From NCBI RefSeq assembly GCF_029714205.1, contig NZ_CP121648.1, positions 7,169,501-7,233,500 of the forward strand: DNA of 64,000 bases, written 5' to 3'. This stretch comes from Methylobacterium sp. CB376 (GTDB lineage: Bacteria; Pseudomonadota; Alphaproteobacteria; Rhizobiales; Beijerinckiaceae). The notes beneath the pieces were generated by a model that was given only the letters and a program-made list of their open reading frames with translations, ran no database searches and was not told where the DNA came from. This document shows positions 38,603 through 47,087 of this stretch, in pieces. The position numbers and the translations under genes are program-made. How positions within the stretch are numbered: position 1 is the stretch's first letter; every line of letters begins with the position of its first letter.

Positions 38603-40180
38603 TCAGTTGCTGGCGAGCTTCGGGATCGGGTCGACCGGGGTCGCGCCCTTGCGGATCTCGAAGTGCAGCTGCGGCGAGGTCACGTTGCCCGAGGCGCCGG
38701 ACTTCGCGATCACCTGCCCGCGCTTGACCTTGTCGCCCGGGCGCACGTCGATCTCGCCGTTATGCGCGTAGGCCGAGACGTAGCCGTTGGCGTGGCGCAC
38801 CAGCACGAGCTTGCCGTAGCCCTTCACGTCGCTGCCCGCGTAGGCCACCGTGCCCTCCTCGGCGGCCTTGACCGGCGTGCCCTCGGGCAGCGCGATGTTG
38901 ATGCCCTCGTTGCCGCTCGATCCGTAGCCCGCGATGACCCGGCCGCGGGCCGGCCAGCGGAAGGCCGAGGCATCCTCGGCCGGGGCCGGGGCAGGAGCCG
39001 GGGCCGGCTCGGCCGGCTTCTCGGCCGCCTTGGGCTCGGCCGCCTTGGGCTCGGCCGCCTTGGGCTTGACGGGCTCGGGCTTCGGCTCCGGCTTGGGGAT
39101 CTCGGCCTTGGCCACCTGCTTGGGCGCCTCCGCGGGCTTCTTCGGCTCCGGCTTGGCCGCGACCTTGGGCTCGGGCTTCGGCTCCGGCTTGGCCGCGACC
39201 TTGGGCTCGGGCTTCGGCTCCGGCTTGGCCGCGACCTTGGGCTCGGGCTTCGCGGCGACCTTGGGCTCGGGCTTCGGCTCCGGCTTGGCCGCGACTTTGG
39301 GCTCGGGCTTCGGCGCCGGCTTCGCCGCCGCCTTCGTCTCCTTGGCGTCGCGCTTGGCCTCCTGCCGGGACTCCGCCTTCCCCTCGTGCTTCGCCTCCGC
39401 CTTCCGCGGCTCCGGCTTGGCCGCCTGCTTCGGCTCGGGCTTCGGCTCGACCTTGGCGGTCCTGACCGGCTCGGCCGGGCGGGCGTTCAGCTTGGCCGCC
39501 CGCTCGACAGCCGCGGGCTTCGCCGGCGCCGCGGCGGCCTGGCCCGGCCGCGGATGCGGCTTGGGGGCGGGCGCGGGCTCCTCGCGCAGCTCCGCGACCT
39601 TGCGCGGCGGCTCCGCCGGCCGGGCCGCCTGCGCCACCTCGCGCGGCGCGGCCGCAGGCGTCACCCGCGGCGTCACCGCGGCGGAGCCGCCCGCGTGATA
39701 GACCGGGATCACGATCTGGCGGCCCGGCGTGACCTCCTTGGCGCTCGACAGGCCGTTCGCCGACAGGATCGCGGCGGCCGGCACCCCGAAGCGCGTCGAC
39801 ATCTGGTTCAGCGTGTCACCCTGGCCGACCGTGACGGTGGTGCCGCCCTGGGCGGTCCAGCCCGCCGCCCCGCCGGTGGCCGGGGCCGCCGCGACGGCCC
39901 GCGTGCTCTGCGCGGCGGCCGGCGCGGCCCGGCTCGACAGGGGCAGCGGCCCCGGCTGGGAGGCCGCGCCCTGCGGCGCCGCGAGGGCCTGCGAGCGGAT
40001 CGGCGCGGTCCGCACCGGCGCAGTCGGCTCCTCCGGCAGGCTGCCGGTCGCGCCCGGCTCCGTGCCGCTCGACGAGAAGGGGTTCGAGAACGGATCCCCG
40101 AACCGCATCGTATCGGAACTGCAGGCGGCGGATGCACCTCCGATCAGCCCGATGAGAGCGACGCGCGACAGCGTCCGCAT
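38603..40180 (-). CDS. nlpD: NlpD-like lipoprotein: LysM plus degenerate M23 (LytM) domain
   Basis: A 525-residue outer-membrane or periplasmic protein. A signal peptide ends at a probable lipobox (GGASAAC). A LysM peptidoglycan-binding domain follows (VTVGQGDTLNQMSTRFGVP), then a ~200-residue Lys/Pro/Glu/Ala-rich spacer with repeats of PEPKPEPKVAAK, and a C-terminal LytM domain. The LytM metal ligands are altered (EGINIA in place of the H-x-G-x-D pattern, SPQLHFE in place of HLHFE). It is therefore likely a non-enzymatic activator of cell-wall amidases, like NlpD/EnvC. The ATG at 40180 begins the signal peptide. Order serS-surE-pcm-nlpD supports the name. Confidence 0.82.
   Translation of the reverse strand: MRTLSRVALIGLIGGASAACSSDTMRFGDPFSNPFSSSGTEPGATGSLPEEPTAPVRTAPIRSQALAAPQGAASQPGPLPLSSRAAPAAAQSTRAVAAAPATGGAAGWTAQGGTTVTVGQGDTLNQMSTRFGVPAAAILSANGLSSAKEVTPGRQIVIPVYHAGGSAAVTPRVTPAAAPREVAQAARPAEPPRKVAELREEPAPAPKPHPRPGQAAAAPAKPAAVERAAKLNARPAEPVRTAKVEPKPEPKQAAKPEPRKAEAKHEGKAESRQEAKRDAKETKAAAKPAPKPEPKVAAKPEPKPEPKVAAKPEPKVAAKPEPKPEPKVAAKPEPKPEPKVAAKPEPKKPAEAPKQVAKAEIPKPEPKPEPVKPKAAEPKAAEPKAAEKPAEPAPAPAPAPAEDASAFRWPARGRVIAGYGSSGNEGINIALPEGTPVKAAEEGTVAYAGSDVKGYGKLVLVRHANGYVSAYAHNGEIDVRPGDKVKRGQVIAKSGASGNVTSPQLHFEIRKGATPVDPIPKLASN
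39050..39340. repeat. In-gene repeats encoding PEPK-rich spacer
   Basis: Repeated in-frame blocks of GGCTCGGGCTTCGGCTCC and GGCTTGGCCGCGACCTTG on the + strand, encoding the PEPKPEPKVAAK motifs of the NlpD-like spacer. Units are multiples of three, so changes in copy number keep the frame. Confidence 0.75.
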
Positions 40181-40359
40181 CCCGTAGCCAGCCCCGCGAT
40201 CCCGCATCGACGCACCCACACATCCACGCAACCCGATAGGCGAGATTCAAATCCCATTCAGGTTAAGCTTCCGTTGCGGGGAGCGCGGCCGGGATGCCCG
40301 CGCGGGAGTCGAGCGGTCCCGGGAACCGCCCGCCTGCCGGGGCGCTGCGCCGTGTCCGG

Positions 40360-41025
40360 CTACAGCACCGCCGCCCGGCCCGCCGTCAGCGGCGCGATCC
40401 GCGTCGCCCCGTCGAGCAGGCGGCGGGCGAGCCCTTCCGGGCCGCGCTCGATCACCGCGAGGCGCGGGCCCGCCTCGGTGACGACCGCCCCGACGAGGCG
40501 GCCCCCCGGCGCGAGGCGCTGGCCGAGGTGATCCGGGATGGCGGGCAGGACCCCGTTGACCAGGATGCGGTCGAAGGGGGTGACGTCCTTCTCCCGGGCG
40601 CAGCCATCCGCGATCCGCAGGCGCACCGCGCCGCCGAGTCCGGCCGCGTCGAGGCGGGCCTGCGCGTCGGAGGCCAGGGTGGCGTAGCGCTCCAGGCTCT
40701 CGACCATCGCGCAGCCGAGGCGCAGCAGCAGGGCCGTGGCGTAGCCCGAGCCGGTCCCGATCTCGAGGGCGCGGCTGCCGGGCCGCGGTTCCAGGGCCGT
40801 CAGCATGGCGGCGACCACGCTCGGCGCCGTCATGGTCTGGCCGCAGGCCAGCGGCAGGGCGACGTCGCGCCGCGCGAGGTCGCGCAGGGCCTCCGGCGCG
40901 AACCGGTCGCGCGGGACCCGCTCCATGGCGCCGAGCACCGCCGCGTCGCGCACGCCCCGCGCCCGCAGGGCGAGCGCGAAGCTCGCCGCCTCGACGGCCC
41001 CGCGCCCCTCGGGATCCTCGTCCAC
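40360..41025 (-). CDS. pcm: Protein-L-isoaspartate O-methyltransferase
   Basis: Methylates isoaspartyl residues in damaged proteins using S-adenosylmethionine. The 221-residue protein has the family VPRDRFAPEAL, the segment LPLACGQTMTAP, the SAM motif ALEIGTGSGYATALL (~88-102) and FDRILVNGVL (usually DxIxxxAA). It starts 4 bases after the surE stop, giving tight coupling, and precedes the NlpD-like gene, the conserved surE-pcm-nlpD order. Confidence 0.88.
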   Translation of the reverse strand: MDEDPEGRGAVEAASFALALRARGVRDAAVLGAMERVPRDRFAPEALRDLARRDVALPLACGQTMTAPSVVAAMLTALEPRPGSRALEIGTGSGYATALLLRLGCAMVESLERYATLASDAQARLDAAGLGGAVRLRIADGCAREKDVTPFDRILVNGVLPAIPDHLGQRLAPGGRLVGAVVTEAGPRLAVIERGPEGLARRLLDGATRIAPLTAGRAAVL

Positions 41026-41029
41026 CGGC

Positions 41030-41791
41030 TCAGCCGAGGGCCTGGGCGAAGCGCGTCAGCGTCGGCTCATCCGTGAGGTCGAGGCGCAGCGGCGTCACCG
41101 CGATGCGGTTCTCCGCGATGGCCTTGAGGTCGGTGCCGTGGCCGGGCTCGAACCGCGCCTTCGCGAAGGCGAGCCAGAAATAGGGGTTGCCGCGCCCGTC
41201 CACGCGCTCGTCGATGGCGAGGAGCTGCTGGTTGCGCATGCCCTGGGCCACGACCGCGATCCCCTCGACCGCCTCCGGCTCGCAATCGGGGAAGTTCACG
41301 TTGACGAGGATGCCGGGCTCGATCCCCGCCTCGAGGATGCGCCGGATCGTGCGCGCCCCGTGATGGGAGGCGGTCTGCCACTTCACGTGGGCCCGCCCGC
41401 CCGCCCCGTAGGCCTGGCTCAGCGCGATCGAGCGCACGCCCAGGATCGTCCCCTCCATGGCGCCCGCGACCGTGCCCGAATAGGTCACGTCCTCGGCGAC
41501 GTTCTGGCCGCGGTTGACGCCCGAGAGCACGAGGTCCGGCCCGCGCTCCTTGAGGATGTGGCGCACCCCCATGATCACGCAATCCGACGGGGTGCCCTTC
41601 ACGGCGAAGCGCGTCTCGGCGACCTTGCGCAGGCGCAGGGGATCGTTGAGCGAGAGCGAGTGCGACACCCCGCTCTGGTCGGTCTCGGGCGCGACGACCC
41701 AGACGTCGTCGGACAGCCCCCGGGCGATCTCCTCCAGGACCTTCAGGCCCGGCGCGTGGATGCCGTCGTCGTTGGTGACGAGAATGCGCAT
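41030..41791 (-). CDS. surE: 5'/3'-nucleotidase SurE
   Basis: Metal-dependent nucleoside monophosphatase. The 253-residue protein begins [16 protein letters not shown] with the metal-binding Asp-Asp at residues 8-9, and has [25 protein letters not shown] and [11 protein letters not shown], all diagnostic. The ATG at 41791 overlaps the serS stop (TGATG). Confidence 0.95.
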   Translation of the reverse strand: MRILVTNDDGIHAPGLKVLEEIARGLSDDVWVVAPETDQSGVSHSLSLNDPLRLRKVAETRFAVKGTPSDCVIMGVRHILKERGPDLVLSGVNRGQNVAEDVTYSGTVAGAMEGTILGVRSIALSQAYGAGGRAHVKWQTASHHGARTIRRILEAGIEPGILVNVNFPDCEPEAVEGIAVVAQGMRNQQLLAIDERVDGRGNPYFWLAFAKARFEPGHGTDLKAIAENRIAVTPLRLDLTDEPTLTRFAQALG

Positions 41792-43098
41792 CAGGCGTGT
41801 GGTCCCTCGATTCGCGTGACGCCCCCCATGTAGGGCGCGAGCGCGGACGGCACCGTGACGCTGCCGTCCGGGTTCTGGTAATTCTCCATCACGGCGATGA
41901 GGGCGCGGCCGACCGCCACCCCCGACCCGTTGAGGCTGTGCACGTAGCCGAGGCCGCGATCCTCCCGGCGGCGGAAGCGGGCCTCCATGCGCCGGGCCTG
42001 GAAATCGCCGCAGACCGAGCAGGACGAGATCTCCCGGTAGGTCCCCTGCCCCGGCAGCCAGACCTCGATGTCGTAGGTCTTCTGCGAGGCGAAGCCCATG
42101 TCGCCGGTGCACAGCGTCATCACCCTGTAGGGCAGGTCGAGCCGGCGCAGCACGGCCTCCGCGCAGGCGAGCATGCGCTCGTGCTCCTCGGCGGATTGCT
42201 CGGGCGCCGTGATCGAGACGAGTTCGACCTTGGTGAACTGGTGCTGGCGCAGCATGCCGCGGGTGTCGCGCCCCGCCGCCCCGGCCTCGGCCCGGAAGCA
42301 GGGCGTCAGCGCGGTGAAGCGCAGGGGCAGCTCGTCCTCGGACAGGATGCTCTCGCGCACGAGGTTGGTGAGCGGCACCTCGGCGGTGGGGATGAGCCAG
42401 CGCCCCGGCGCCCCGGGCTCGACCGCGCCGGGCTGCGCGGCGAACTGGTCGTCGCGGAATTTCGGCAATTGGGCGGTGCCGAACATCGCCTCGTCGCGCA
42501 CCAGGAGCGGCGGCGCGACCTCGGTGTAGCCGTGCTCGGCGGTGTGCAGGTCGAGCATGAACTGGCCCAGCGCCCGCTCCAGCCGGGCGAGGCGGCCCTT
42601 CAGCACGACGAAGCGCGAGCCCGACAGCCGGGCGGCGGCCTCGAAATCCATCAGGCCCGCGGCCTCGCCGAGTTCGAAGTGCTGGCGCCCGCTCTCGGCC
42701 CGGCCGCGCCCCTCGAAGCGGCGAAGCTCGACGTTGTCGTGCTCGTCCCTCCCCTCCGGCACCTCGGGCCCGGGGGTGTTCGGGATCGCCGCGAGGCGGG
42801 CGTCGAGGGCCCTCGCGGCGGCGTCGGCCGCGGCGTCGAGGCCCGGCGCCTGCTCCTTGAGCCGCGCGACCTCCGCCATCAGCGCCCGGGCCCGCTCCTC
42901 GTCCCGCGCCTTCTTGGCCGCGCCGATCTCCTTCGAGAGGGCGTTGCGCCGCTCCTGGGCGACCTGCGCGGCCGAGATCGCCGCCTTGCGGGCATCGTCG
43001 AGGGCGACGAGCTCGGCGGCGAGCGGTTCCAGCCCGCGCCGGCGCAGCCCGGCGTCGAAGGCGGCGGGATTGTCGCGGATGACCCGGATGTCGTGCAT
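41791..43098 (-). CDS. serS: Seryl-tRNA synthetase
   Basis: Charges tRNA-Ser with serine. The 435-residue class II synthetase has an N-terminal coiled-coil arm (~30-105), then the catalytic core: [11 protein letters not shown], motif 2 ([28 protein letters not shown]), [15 protein letters not shown] and motif 3 ([19 protein letters not shown]). The ATG at 43098 ([10 protein letters not shown]) is the family start. First of the serS-surE-pcm-nlpD run. Confidence 0.95.
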   Translation of the reverse strand: MHDIRVIRDNPAAFDAGLRRRGLEPLAAELVALDDARKAAISAAQVAQERRNALSKEIGAAKKARDEERARALMAEVARLKEQAPGLDAAADAAARALDARLAAIPNTPGPEVPEGRDEHDNVELRRFEGRGRAESGRQHFELGEAAGLMDFEAAARLSGSRFVVLKGRLARLERALGQFMLDLHTAEHGYTEVAPPLLVRDEAMFGTAQLPKFRDDQFAAQPGAVEPGAPGRWLIPTAEVPLTNLVRESILSEDELPLRFTALTPCFRAEAGAAGRDTRGMLRQHQFTKVELVSITAPEQSAEEHERMLACAEAVLRRLDLPYRVMTLCTGDMGFASQKTYDIEVWLPGQGTYREISSCSVCGDFQARRMEARFRRREDRGLGYVHSLNGSGVAVGRALIAVMENYQNPDGSVTVPSALAPYMGGVTRIEGPHA

Positions 43099-43192
43099 CG
43101 GCAGAACCGTCTCCGACGGCGGGCGGCCCGCCGTCCCTGCGTGAGGCCCGACGCTTTGCCGCATCGGGCGGGCCGGGACAAGGGCGCCCCTC

Positions 43193-43414
43193 TCAGCCCG
43201 CCGGCTCCGCGACCGCGAGGGCCGCGACCAGGGAGGCGACCTCCCCGGGCCGCAGGATGTGGCCGCTCGCCGTGATGATCCAGGCGCGGCGCTCGCCCGT
43301 CGTCGCGCGGGCGGCCAGCACCGCCTCCCGCAGGGTCACGCACGGGCGCTCGTCGGGTCCGTCGGCCTCCCCGGGCCAGAACAGGAGTTGTACCGGTGCC
43401 GTCCAGTCCGTCAT
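43193..43414 (-). CDS. Small hypothetical protein
   Basis: A 73-residue protein beginning [20 protein letters not shown], mildly acidic, with no signal peptide, membrane segment or domain I recognise. It lies ~95 bases upstream of serS on the same strand and could share its transcript. The ATG at 43414 is used; a longer frame to 43465 is possible. Coding status rests on frame length and composition only. Confidence 0.5.
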   Translation of the reverse strand: MTDWTAPVQLLFWPGEADGPDERPCVTLREAVLAARATTGERRAWIITASGHILRPGEVASLVAALAVAEPAG

Positions 43415-43489
43415 GCCCGGCACGAGACCACCCGATTCGGGCGGCCGCGCGGCGGACGCGATCACGGATGCGTGGTCGCGGGCGGGCGA

Positions 43490-43585
43490 CGGTCCTGCCC
43501 GGGATCTCGGCCCGTTACCTTGGCCGGGGATCTCGGCCCGGGATCTCGGCCCGCGATCTTGGGCGGGGATCTCGGCCCGCGACCC
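43490..43585. repeat. Short GGGATCTCGGCCC-type repeats between yebC and the small hypothetical gene
   Basis: GGGATCTCGGCCC occurs at about 43501, 43528, 43541 and 43566, with variants CGCGATCTTGGGC and GTTACCTTGGCC between. The spacing is irregular (about 13-27 bp). The repeats lie in the non-coding gap after the yebC stop. Confidence 0.75.
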
Positions 43586-43603
43586 TCCGTCCCGGCGCGC
43601 CGC

Positions 43604-44350
43604 TCAGTCCTGCATCCGGGCCATCAGCGCGTCCGAGACCGCGAAGTTCACGAAGACGTTCTGGACGTCGTCCTGGTCCTCGATCATCTCGACGAGGCGG
43701 ATCAGCTTCTCGCCGGTCTCGTCGTCGACCTCGACGGTGTTCTGCGGGCGCCAGACCAGGGCGGTGCGGCGGGGCTCGCCGAAGCGGGCCTCGAGGGCCT
43801 TGGCGACCTCCCCGAGGGCGCCGTGCTCGCAGGTGACCTCGTGGCCGCTCTCGTCCGACTTGACGTCGTCGGCGCCCGCCTCGATGGCGGCCTCCAGCAT
43901 CGCGTCGGCGTCCGCCACCTTCGCGTCGAAGGCGACGAGCCCGACCCGGTCGAACATGAACGAGACCGCGCCCGTCTCGGCGAGGCTGCCGCCGGCCTTG
44001 GTGAAGGCCGAGCGCACGTCCGAGGCCGTGCGGTTGCGGTTGTCGGTCTGCGCCTCGACGATCAGCGCCGCCCCGCCCGGGCCGTAGCCCTCGTAGCGGA
44101 TCTCCTCGTAATTCTCCCCTTCCCCGCCGGTCGCCTTCTTGATCGCGCGCTCGATGTTGTCCTTGGGCATGTTCTCGGCCCGGGCCGCCAGCATCGCGGC
44201 GCGCAGGCGCGGGTTCATGGCCGGGTCCGGCACGCCGAGCTTGGCGGCCACCGTGATCTCGCGCGCGAGCTTGCCGAAGACCTTGGAGCGGACCGCGTCG
44301 ACGCGGCCCTTGCGGTGCATGATGTTCTTGAACTGCGAATGTCCGGCCAT
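43604..44350 (-). CDS. yebC: YebC/PmpR-family regulator or translation factor
   Basis: A 248-residue protein of the TACO1/YebC family, historically described as transcription regulators and more recently linked to relief of ribosome stalling. It starts [19 protein letters not shown] and contains [41 protein letters not shown] and FMFDRVGLV, all family-specific. The ATG at 44350 gives the invariant MAGHSxxxNI start, so the longer frame to 44461 is rejected. Confidence 0.94.
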   Translation of the reverse strand: MAGHSQFKNIMHRKGRVDAVRSKVFGKLAREITVAAKLGVPDPAMNPRLRAAMLAARAENMPKDNIERAIKKATGGEGENYEEIRYEGYGPGGAALIVEAQTDNRNRTASDVRSAFTKAGGSLAETGAVSFMFDRVGLVAFDAKVADADAMLEAAIEAGADDVKSDESGHEVTCEHGALGEVAKALEARFGEPRRTALVWRPQNTVEVDDETGEKLIRLVEMIEDQDDVQNVFVNFAVSDALMARMQD

Positions 44351-44717
44351 GGCACTCCCCGGGGCGACGGGCCTGGCGGAACCTCCGCAGCGGAAGCGCT
44401 CGACGCCGGGCCCTCGGTGAAACGGGACCGCGTTATAGAGGGGCTGCCCGCGAAAGCACAATCGGGCGCCCGCGCGGGCCGGTCGAATCCGGCCCGCCCG
44501 GATCCCGGCGCCCCGGGCTTCCGCTGCAATGGCTGTATTACCTCAGCGCATGGCCGAACAACACCGTTCCGGCTCCGCCGCGCCGCCCTATGTCTCCGTA
44601 TCGGAGTGTGGCTGAAGCGTTTCCGTGGTGTAAGACTGTCGCATTCGCTAAAATGAATATTGACGTCTGCATCTCGGGAACGCATGGGGCTGGCACTCTG
44701 CGAACCGGAGCATATGA
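44351..44717. other. 367-base divergent region between yebC and the mucR homologue
   Basis: No gene seen. The half nearest mucR (from ~44590) is less GC-rich, with GCTAAAATGAATATTGACG near 44649, and contains the inverted repeat CTCCG-TAT-CGGAG at 44594-44606. MucR-type regulators bind AT-rich DNA and usually repress themselves, so this is a plausible target. Confidence 0.5.
44594..44606. promoter_or_regulatory. Inverted repeat upstream of the mucR homologue
   Basis: CTCCG and CGGAG separated by TAT, about 110 bases before the mucR start. It could be an operator or a small hairpin in the leader. Confidence 0.35.
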
Positions 44718-45119
44718 ATGCAGGACCAAGATCAAGAAATCGGTCTGATCGAGCAGGCCACGGACATCGTCGCGGCCTACGTGTCGAACAACTCCGTGCC
44801 CGTGGCGGACCTGCCGAGCCTGATCAGCGCCGTCCACACCTCGCTCGTGCGGCTCCGCAACCCCGCCCCGGCCGAGCCGGAGAAGCCGGTCCCGCTGATG
44901 CCGATCAAGAAGACGATCACGCCGGACTTCCTGATCAGCCTGGAGGACGGGCGCCAGTACAAGTCGCTGAAGCGTCACCTCTCGACCCGGGGGCTGACGC
45001 CCGAGCAGTACCGGCAGAAGTGGGGCCTGCCGCCGGACTACCCGATGGTGGCGGCGAACTACGCCGCGCAGCGGTCGGAACTCGCCAAGTCGAGCGGGCT
45101 CGGCCGTCGCCGGGCCTGA
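44718..45119 (+). CDS. Ros/MucR-family transcription regulator lacking canonical zinc ligands
   Basis: A 133-residue regulator with the MucR layout: helical N-terminus (~1-45), then ITPDFLISLEDGRQYKSLKRHLSTRGLTPEQYRQKWGLPPDYPMVAANYAAQRSELAK. In typical members ISLEDG is (I/V)CLEDG, and a second histidine follows KRHL within ~5 residues. Here the cysteine is Ser and the following residues are STRG. The zinc finger is therefore likely metal-free, as reported for some rhizobial homologues. MucR proteins are global repressors of exopolysaccharide, motility and other genes. Confidence 0.85.
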   Translation: MQDQDQEIGLIEQATDIVAAYVSNNSVPVADLPSLISAVHTSLVRLRNPAPAEPEKPVPLMPIKKTITPDFLISLEDGRQYKSLKRHLSTRGLTPEQYRQKWGLPPDYPMVAANYAAQRSELAKSSGLGRRRA

Positions 45120-45126
45120 GCCGGGG

Positions 45127-45156
45127 CGCTCCCTCCCCGGCGGCGAGGAGGGAGCG
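45127..45156. terminator. Hairpin between the mucR homologue and the multicopper-oxidase-like gene
   Basis: 10-bp perfect arms CGCTCCCTCC (45127-45136) and GGAGGGAGCG (45147-45156) around a 10-base loop. A second palindrome, CCCGGGGCG-CGCCCCGGG, follows at 45162-45179. Both serve a convergent gene pair. Confidence 0.55.
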
Positions 45157-45190
45157 GCCTTCCCGGGGCGCGCCCCGGGCGCCGCCCCCC

Positions 45191-46627
45191 TCAGGTCACC
45201 TCGAACGAGGTCCACAGCCCGGTGTCGAACCGCTCCAGCGCCGTCGCGCTCACGAGCCAGCGGCCGGGATTGTCCGCCAGGAAGGCGATCCGGGCCGTGC
45301 GTCCCTCCAGGAGCTGGAACGTGTCGAGCCAGTAGGGCTCCCAGCCGTCGTCGAGCGGGTGCAGCAGCCGGAAGACGTGGCCGTGCAGGTGGAGCGACTG
45401 CGGGAAGGCGGTCTGGTTGGTCAGCGCCAGCACCACCACCGAGCCCCGCTTCACCGAGAAGAGCGGCGCCGCGCCGGCCGTCCCGGCCGCCCCGTTCACC
45501 GTCCAGATCCGGGCCGGGTCGCCCGCGTAGGCCGGCGGCGCCTCGGGCCTCGCCTTGTCGAGGGTGGCGCCCCCCGCGAGGGTCAGGTCGCGCCGCACCG
45601 CGTTCTGGAGCTTGATCTCCGGCGGCAGCAGCGGGTTCTCGCCGATCGCCGCGACGGGCGGGCGGGCCGGCAGCGCCTCCCCCTCCGGCGTCACCACGGC
45701 GAGCGGGATTCCCGGCCCGATCAGCGCCGTCACCGTGCCCCCGCCCTCCTTCCCGGAGGGCACGTCGAGGAGCACGTCGTAGCGCGTGCCCGGCGGGAAG
45801 GGCAGCGTCGCGCGCAGGGGCTCGAACGTGTCGGTGGGCTGGCCGTCCACCGCGGCCACCCAGACCTTGAGCTTGTCGAAGCGCAGGCGCGTCGCCCGCG
45901 CGTTGCAGGCATTGGCGAGCCGCAGCCGCAGCCGCGCCCCCGGCGGCGCCGCGATCGCCTCCGGCCCCGGCCGCCCGTTCACCGTGAGCGTGTTGCCGAG
46001 CCGCCCGGAACTCGCCGCGAAGGGCAGCGGCCCGAAACCCGCGAGCGTCCCGTCCGGCTCGAGCCGCCAGTCCTGCAGGACGAGCGGCACGTCCCGGTCG
46101 ACGACGGGGGGCTTGGCCTCCTCCACCACCAGCAGCCCGGCGAGGCCGCGCCCGGCCGGCTCGCTCGCGCCGCCCACGACCAGCGGCCGGATCAGCGCAG
46201 TGCCCGCGTCCGGCGGCGTGAAGGCGTAGAGGAAGCTCGCCCCCGGGGCGACCGGCGCCTGCGTGACGCCGCCGACCCCGTCCATGGCGTTGGCGTTGCG
46301 CACCCCGTGCCAGTGCAGCGAGAGCGGCTTGTCGGTGCGGTTGTCGAGGCGCAGCCGCACGGCCTCGCCGCGCTTCACCCGCAGCACCGGCGGCACCGAT
46401 CGGCCGTCGAAGGCCCAGACCGGCGTCTCCGCGGGCGCGTCGGGCCGCAGCCGGGCGGTGGCCGGCGCCGCCGTCAGGATCCGGGGTTCCGGCGCCGGAG
46501 CCGGGCCTCCCGGCGCGGCCCCCGGCCCGGCCGGCTGGGGCGCCTGCGCGCGGGGACGGGCGGGCACCAGGGCGAGGGCGGCGCCCGCGAGGAGCGCCCG
46601 GCGCGTGGGCGGGGAGGACGGCGTCAT
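45191..46627 (-). CDS. Multicopper-oxidase-fold protein with missing copper ligands (FtsP/SufI-like)
   Basis: A 478-residue exported three-cupredoxin protein. The N-terminus PTRRALLAGAALAL looks like a Tat signal. Copper motif 1 (SLHWHG, His105/107) and motif 3 (QSLHLHGH, His413/415/417) remain. Motif 2, normally HxH after PDAGT, reads RPL (147-149). Motif 4, normally HCHxxxH, reads SATALER (460-466). Type 1 copper and part of the trinuclear site are therefore absent, and oxidase activity is unlikely. Non-metal relatives such as FtsP/SufI serve structural roles in the periplasm. The ATG at 46627 starts the signal. Confidence 0.78.
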   Translation of the reverse strand: MTPSSPPTRRALLAGAALALVPARPRAQAPQPAGPGAAPGGPAPAPEPRILTAAPATARLRPDAPAETPVWAFDGRSVPPVLRVKRGEAVRLRLDNRTDKPLSLHWHGVRNANAMDGVGGVTQAPVAPGASFLYAFTPPDAGTALIRPLVVGGASEPAGRGLAGLLVVEEAKPPVVDRDVPLVLQDWRLEPDGTLAGFGPLPFAASSGRLGNTLTVNGRPGPEAIAAPPGARLRLRLANACNARATRLRFDKLKVWVAAVDGQPTDTFEPLRATLPFPPGTRYDVLLDVPSGKEGGGTVTALIGPGIPLAVVTPEGEALPARPPVAAIGENPLLPPEIKLQNAVRRDLTLAGGATLDKARPEAPPAYAGDPARIWTVNGAAGTAGAAPLFSVKRGSVVVLALTNQTAFPQSLHLHGHVFRLLHPLDDGWEPYWLDTFQLLEGRTARIAFLADNPGRWLVSATALERFDTGLWTSFEVT

Positions 46628-46831
46628 GACACCTCGGCAGGTTGCGGTTGCGGGCCGGCGCGGCGCTGGCCTTGTAGCGGGCGCCGCCCGGGCAGGCGAG
46701 CGCCCCCGAAAATCGCCCCCGGCGCGGCCCCCGGGCGGTTCCGGCGGCGGCCCAAAATTCTTGCTGCGCGCCCGCGAGACCATGCTATAGAGCGCCGCCC
46801 GAGCGCCGCGGCGATCCCGGGCGCGCGCGTT

Positions 46832-46916
46832 GCGGGCGTGGCGGAACTGGTAGACGCGCTGGATTTAGGTTCCAGTGACGAGAGTCGTGGGGGTTCGAGC
46901 CCCTCCGCCCGCACCA
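46832..46916 (+). tRNA. tRNA-Leu (anticodon TAG)
   Basis: An 85-base class II tRNA with encoded CCA. Acceptor GCGGGCG pairs with CGCCCGC, the anticodon stem CTGGA/TCCAG encloses TTTAGGT with anticodon TAG, the variable arm TGACGAGAGTCG is long, and the T arm is GGGGGTTCGAGCCCC. It lies directly upstream of tig, a common alphaproteobacterial order. Confidence 0.96.
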
Positions 46917-47087
46917 TTCCGCCGGGCTTTCGGCGCCGCGGGGGACATCCGCCGCAAGGCGACACGACGGTTTGGCTTTTCACATCAGGGCCGGCCCGCC
47001 AGACTGACGGTTTCCGTCGCACGGTGCCTCTCGACGCCGTCCGGAACCCGCGGGCGGACCGGATTCGAAAGAGGCGGAACGACGACG

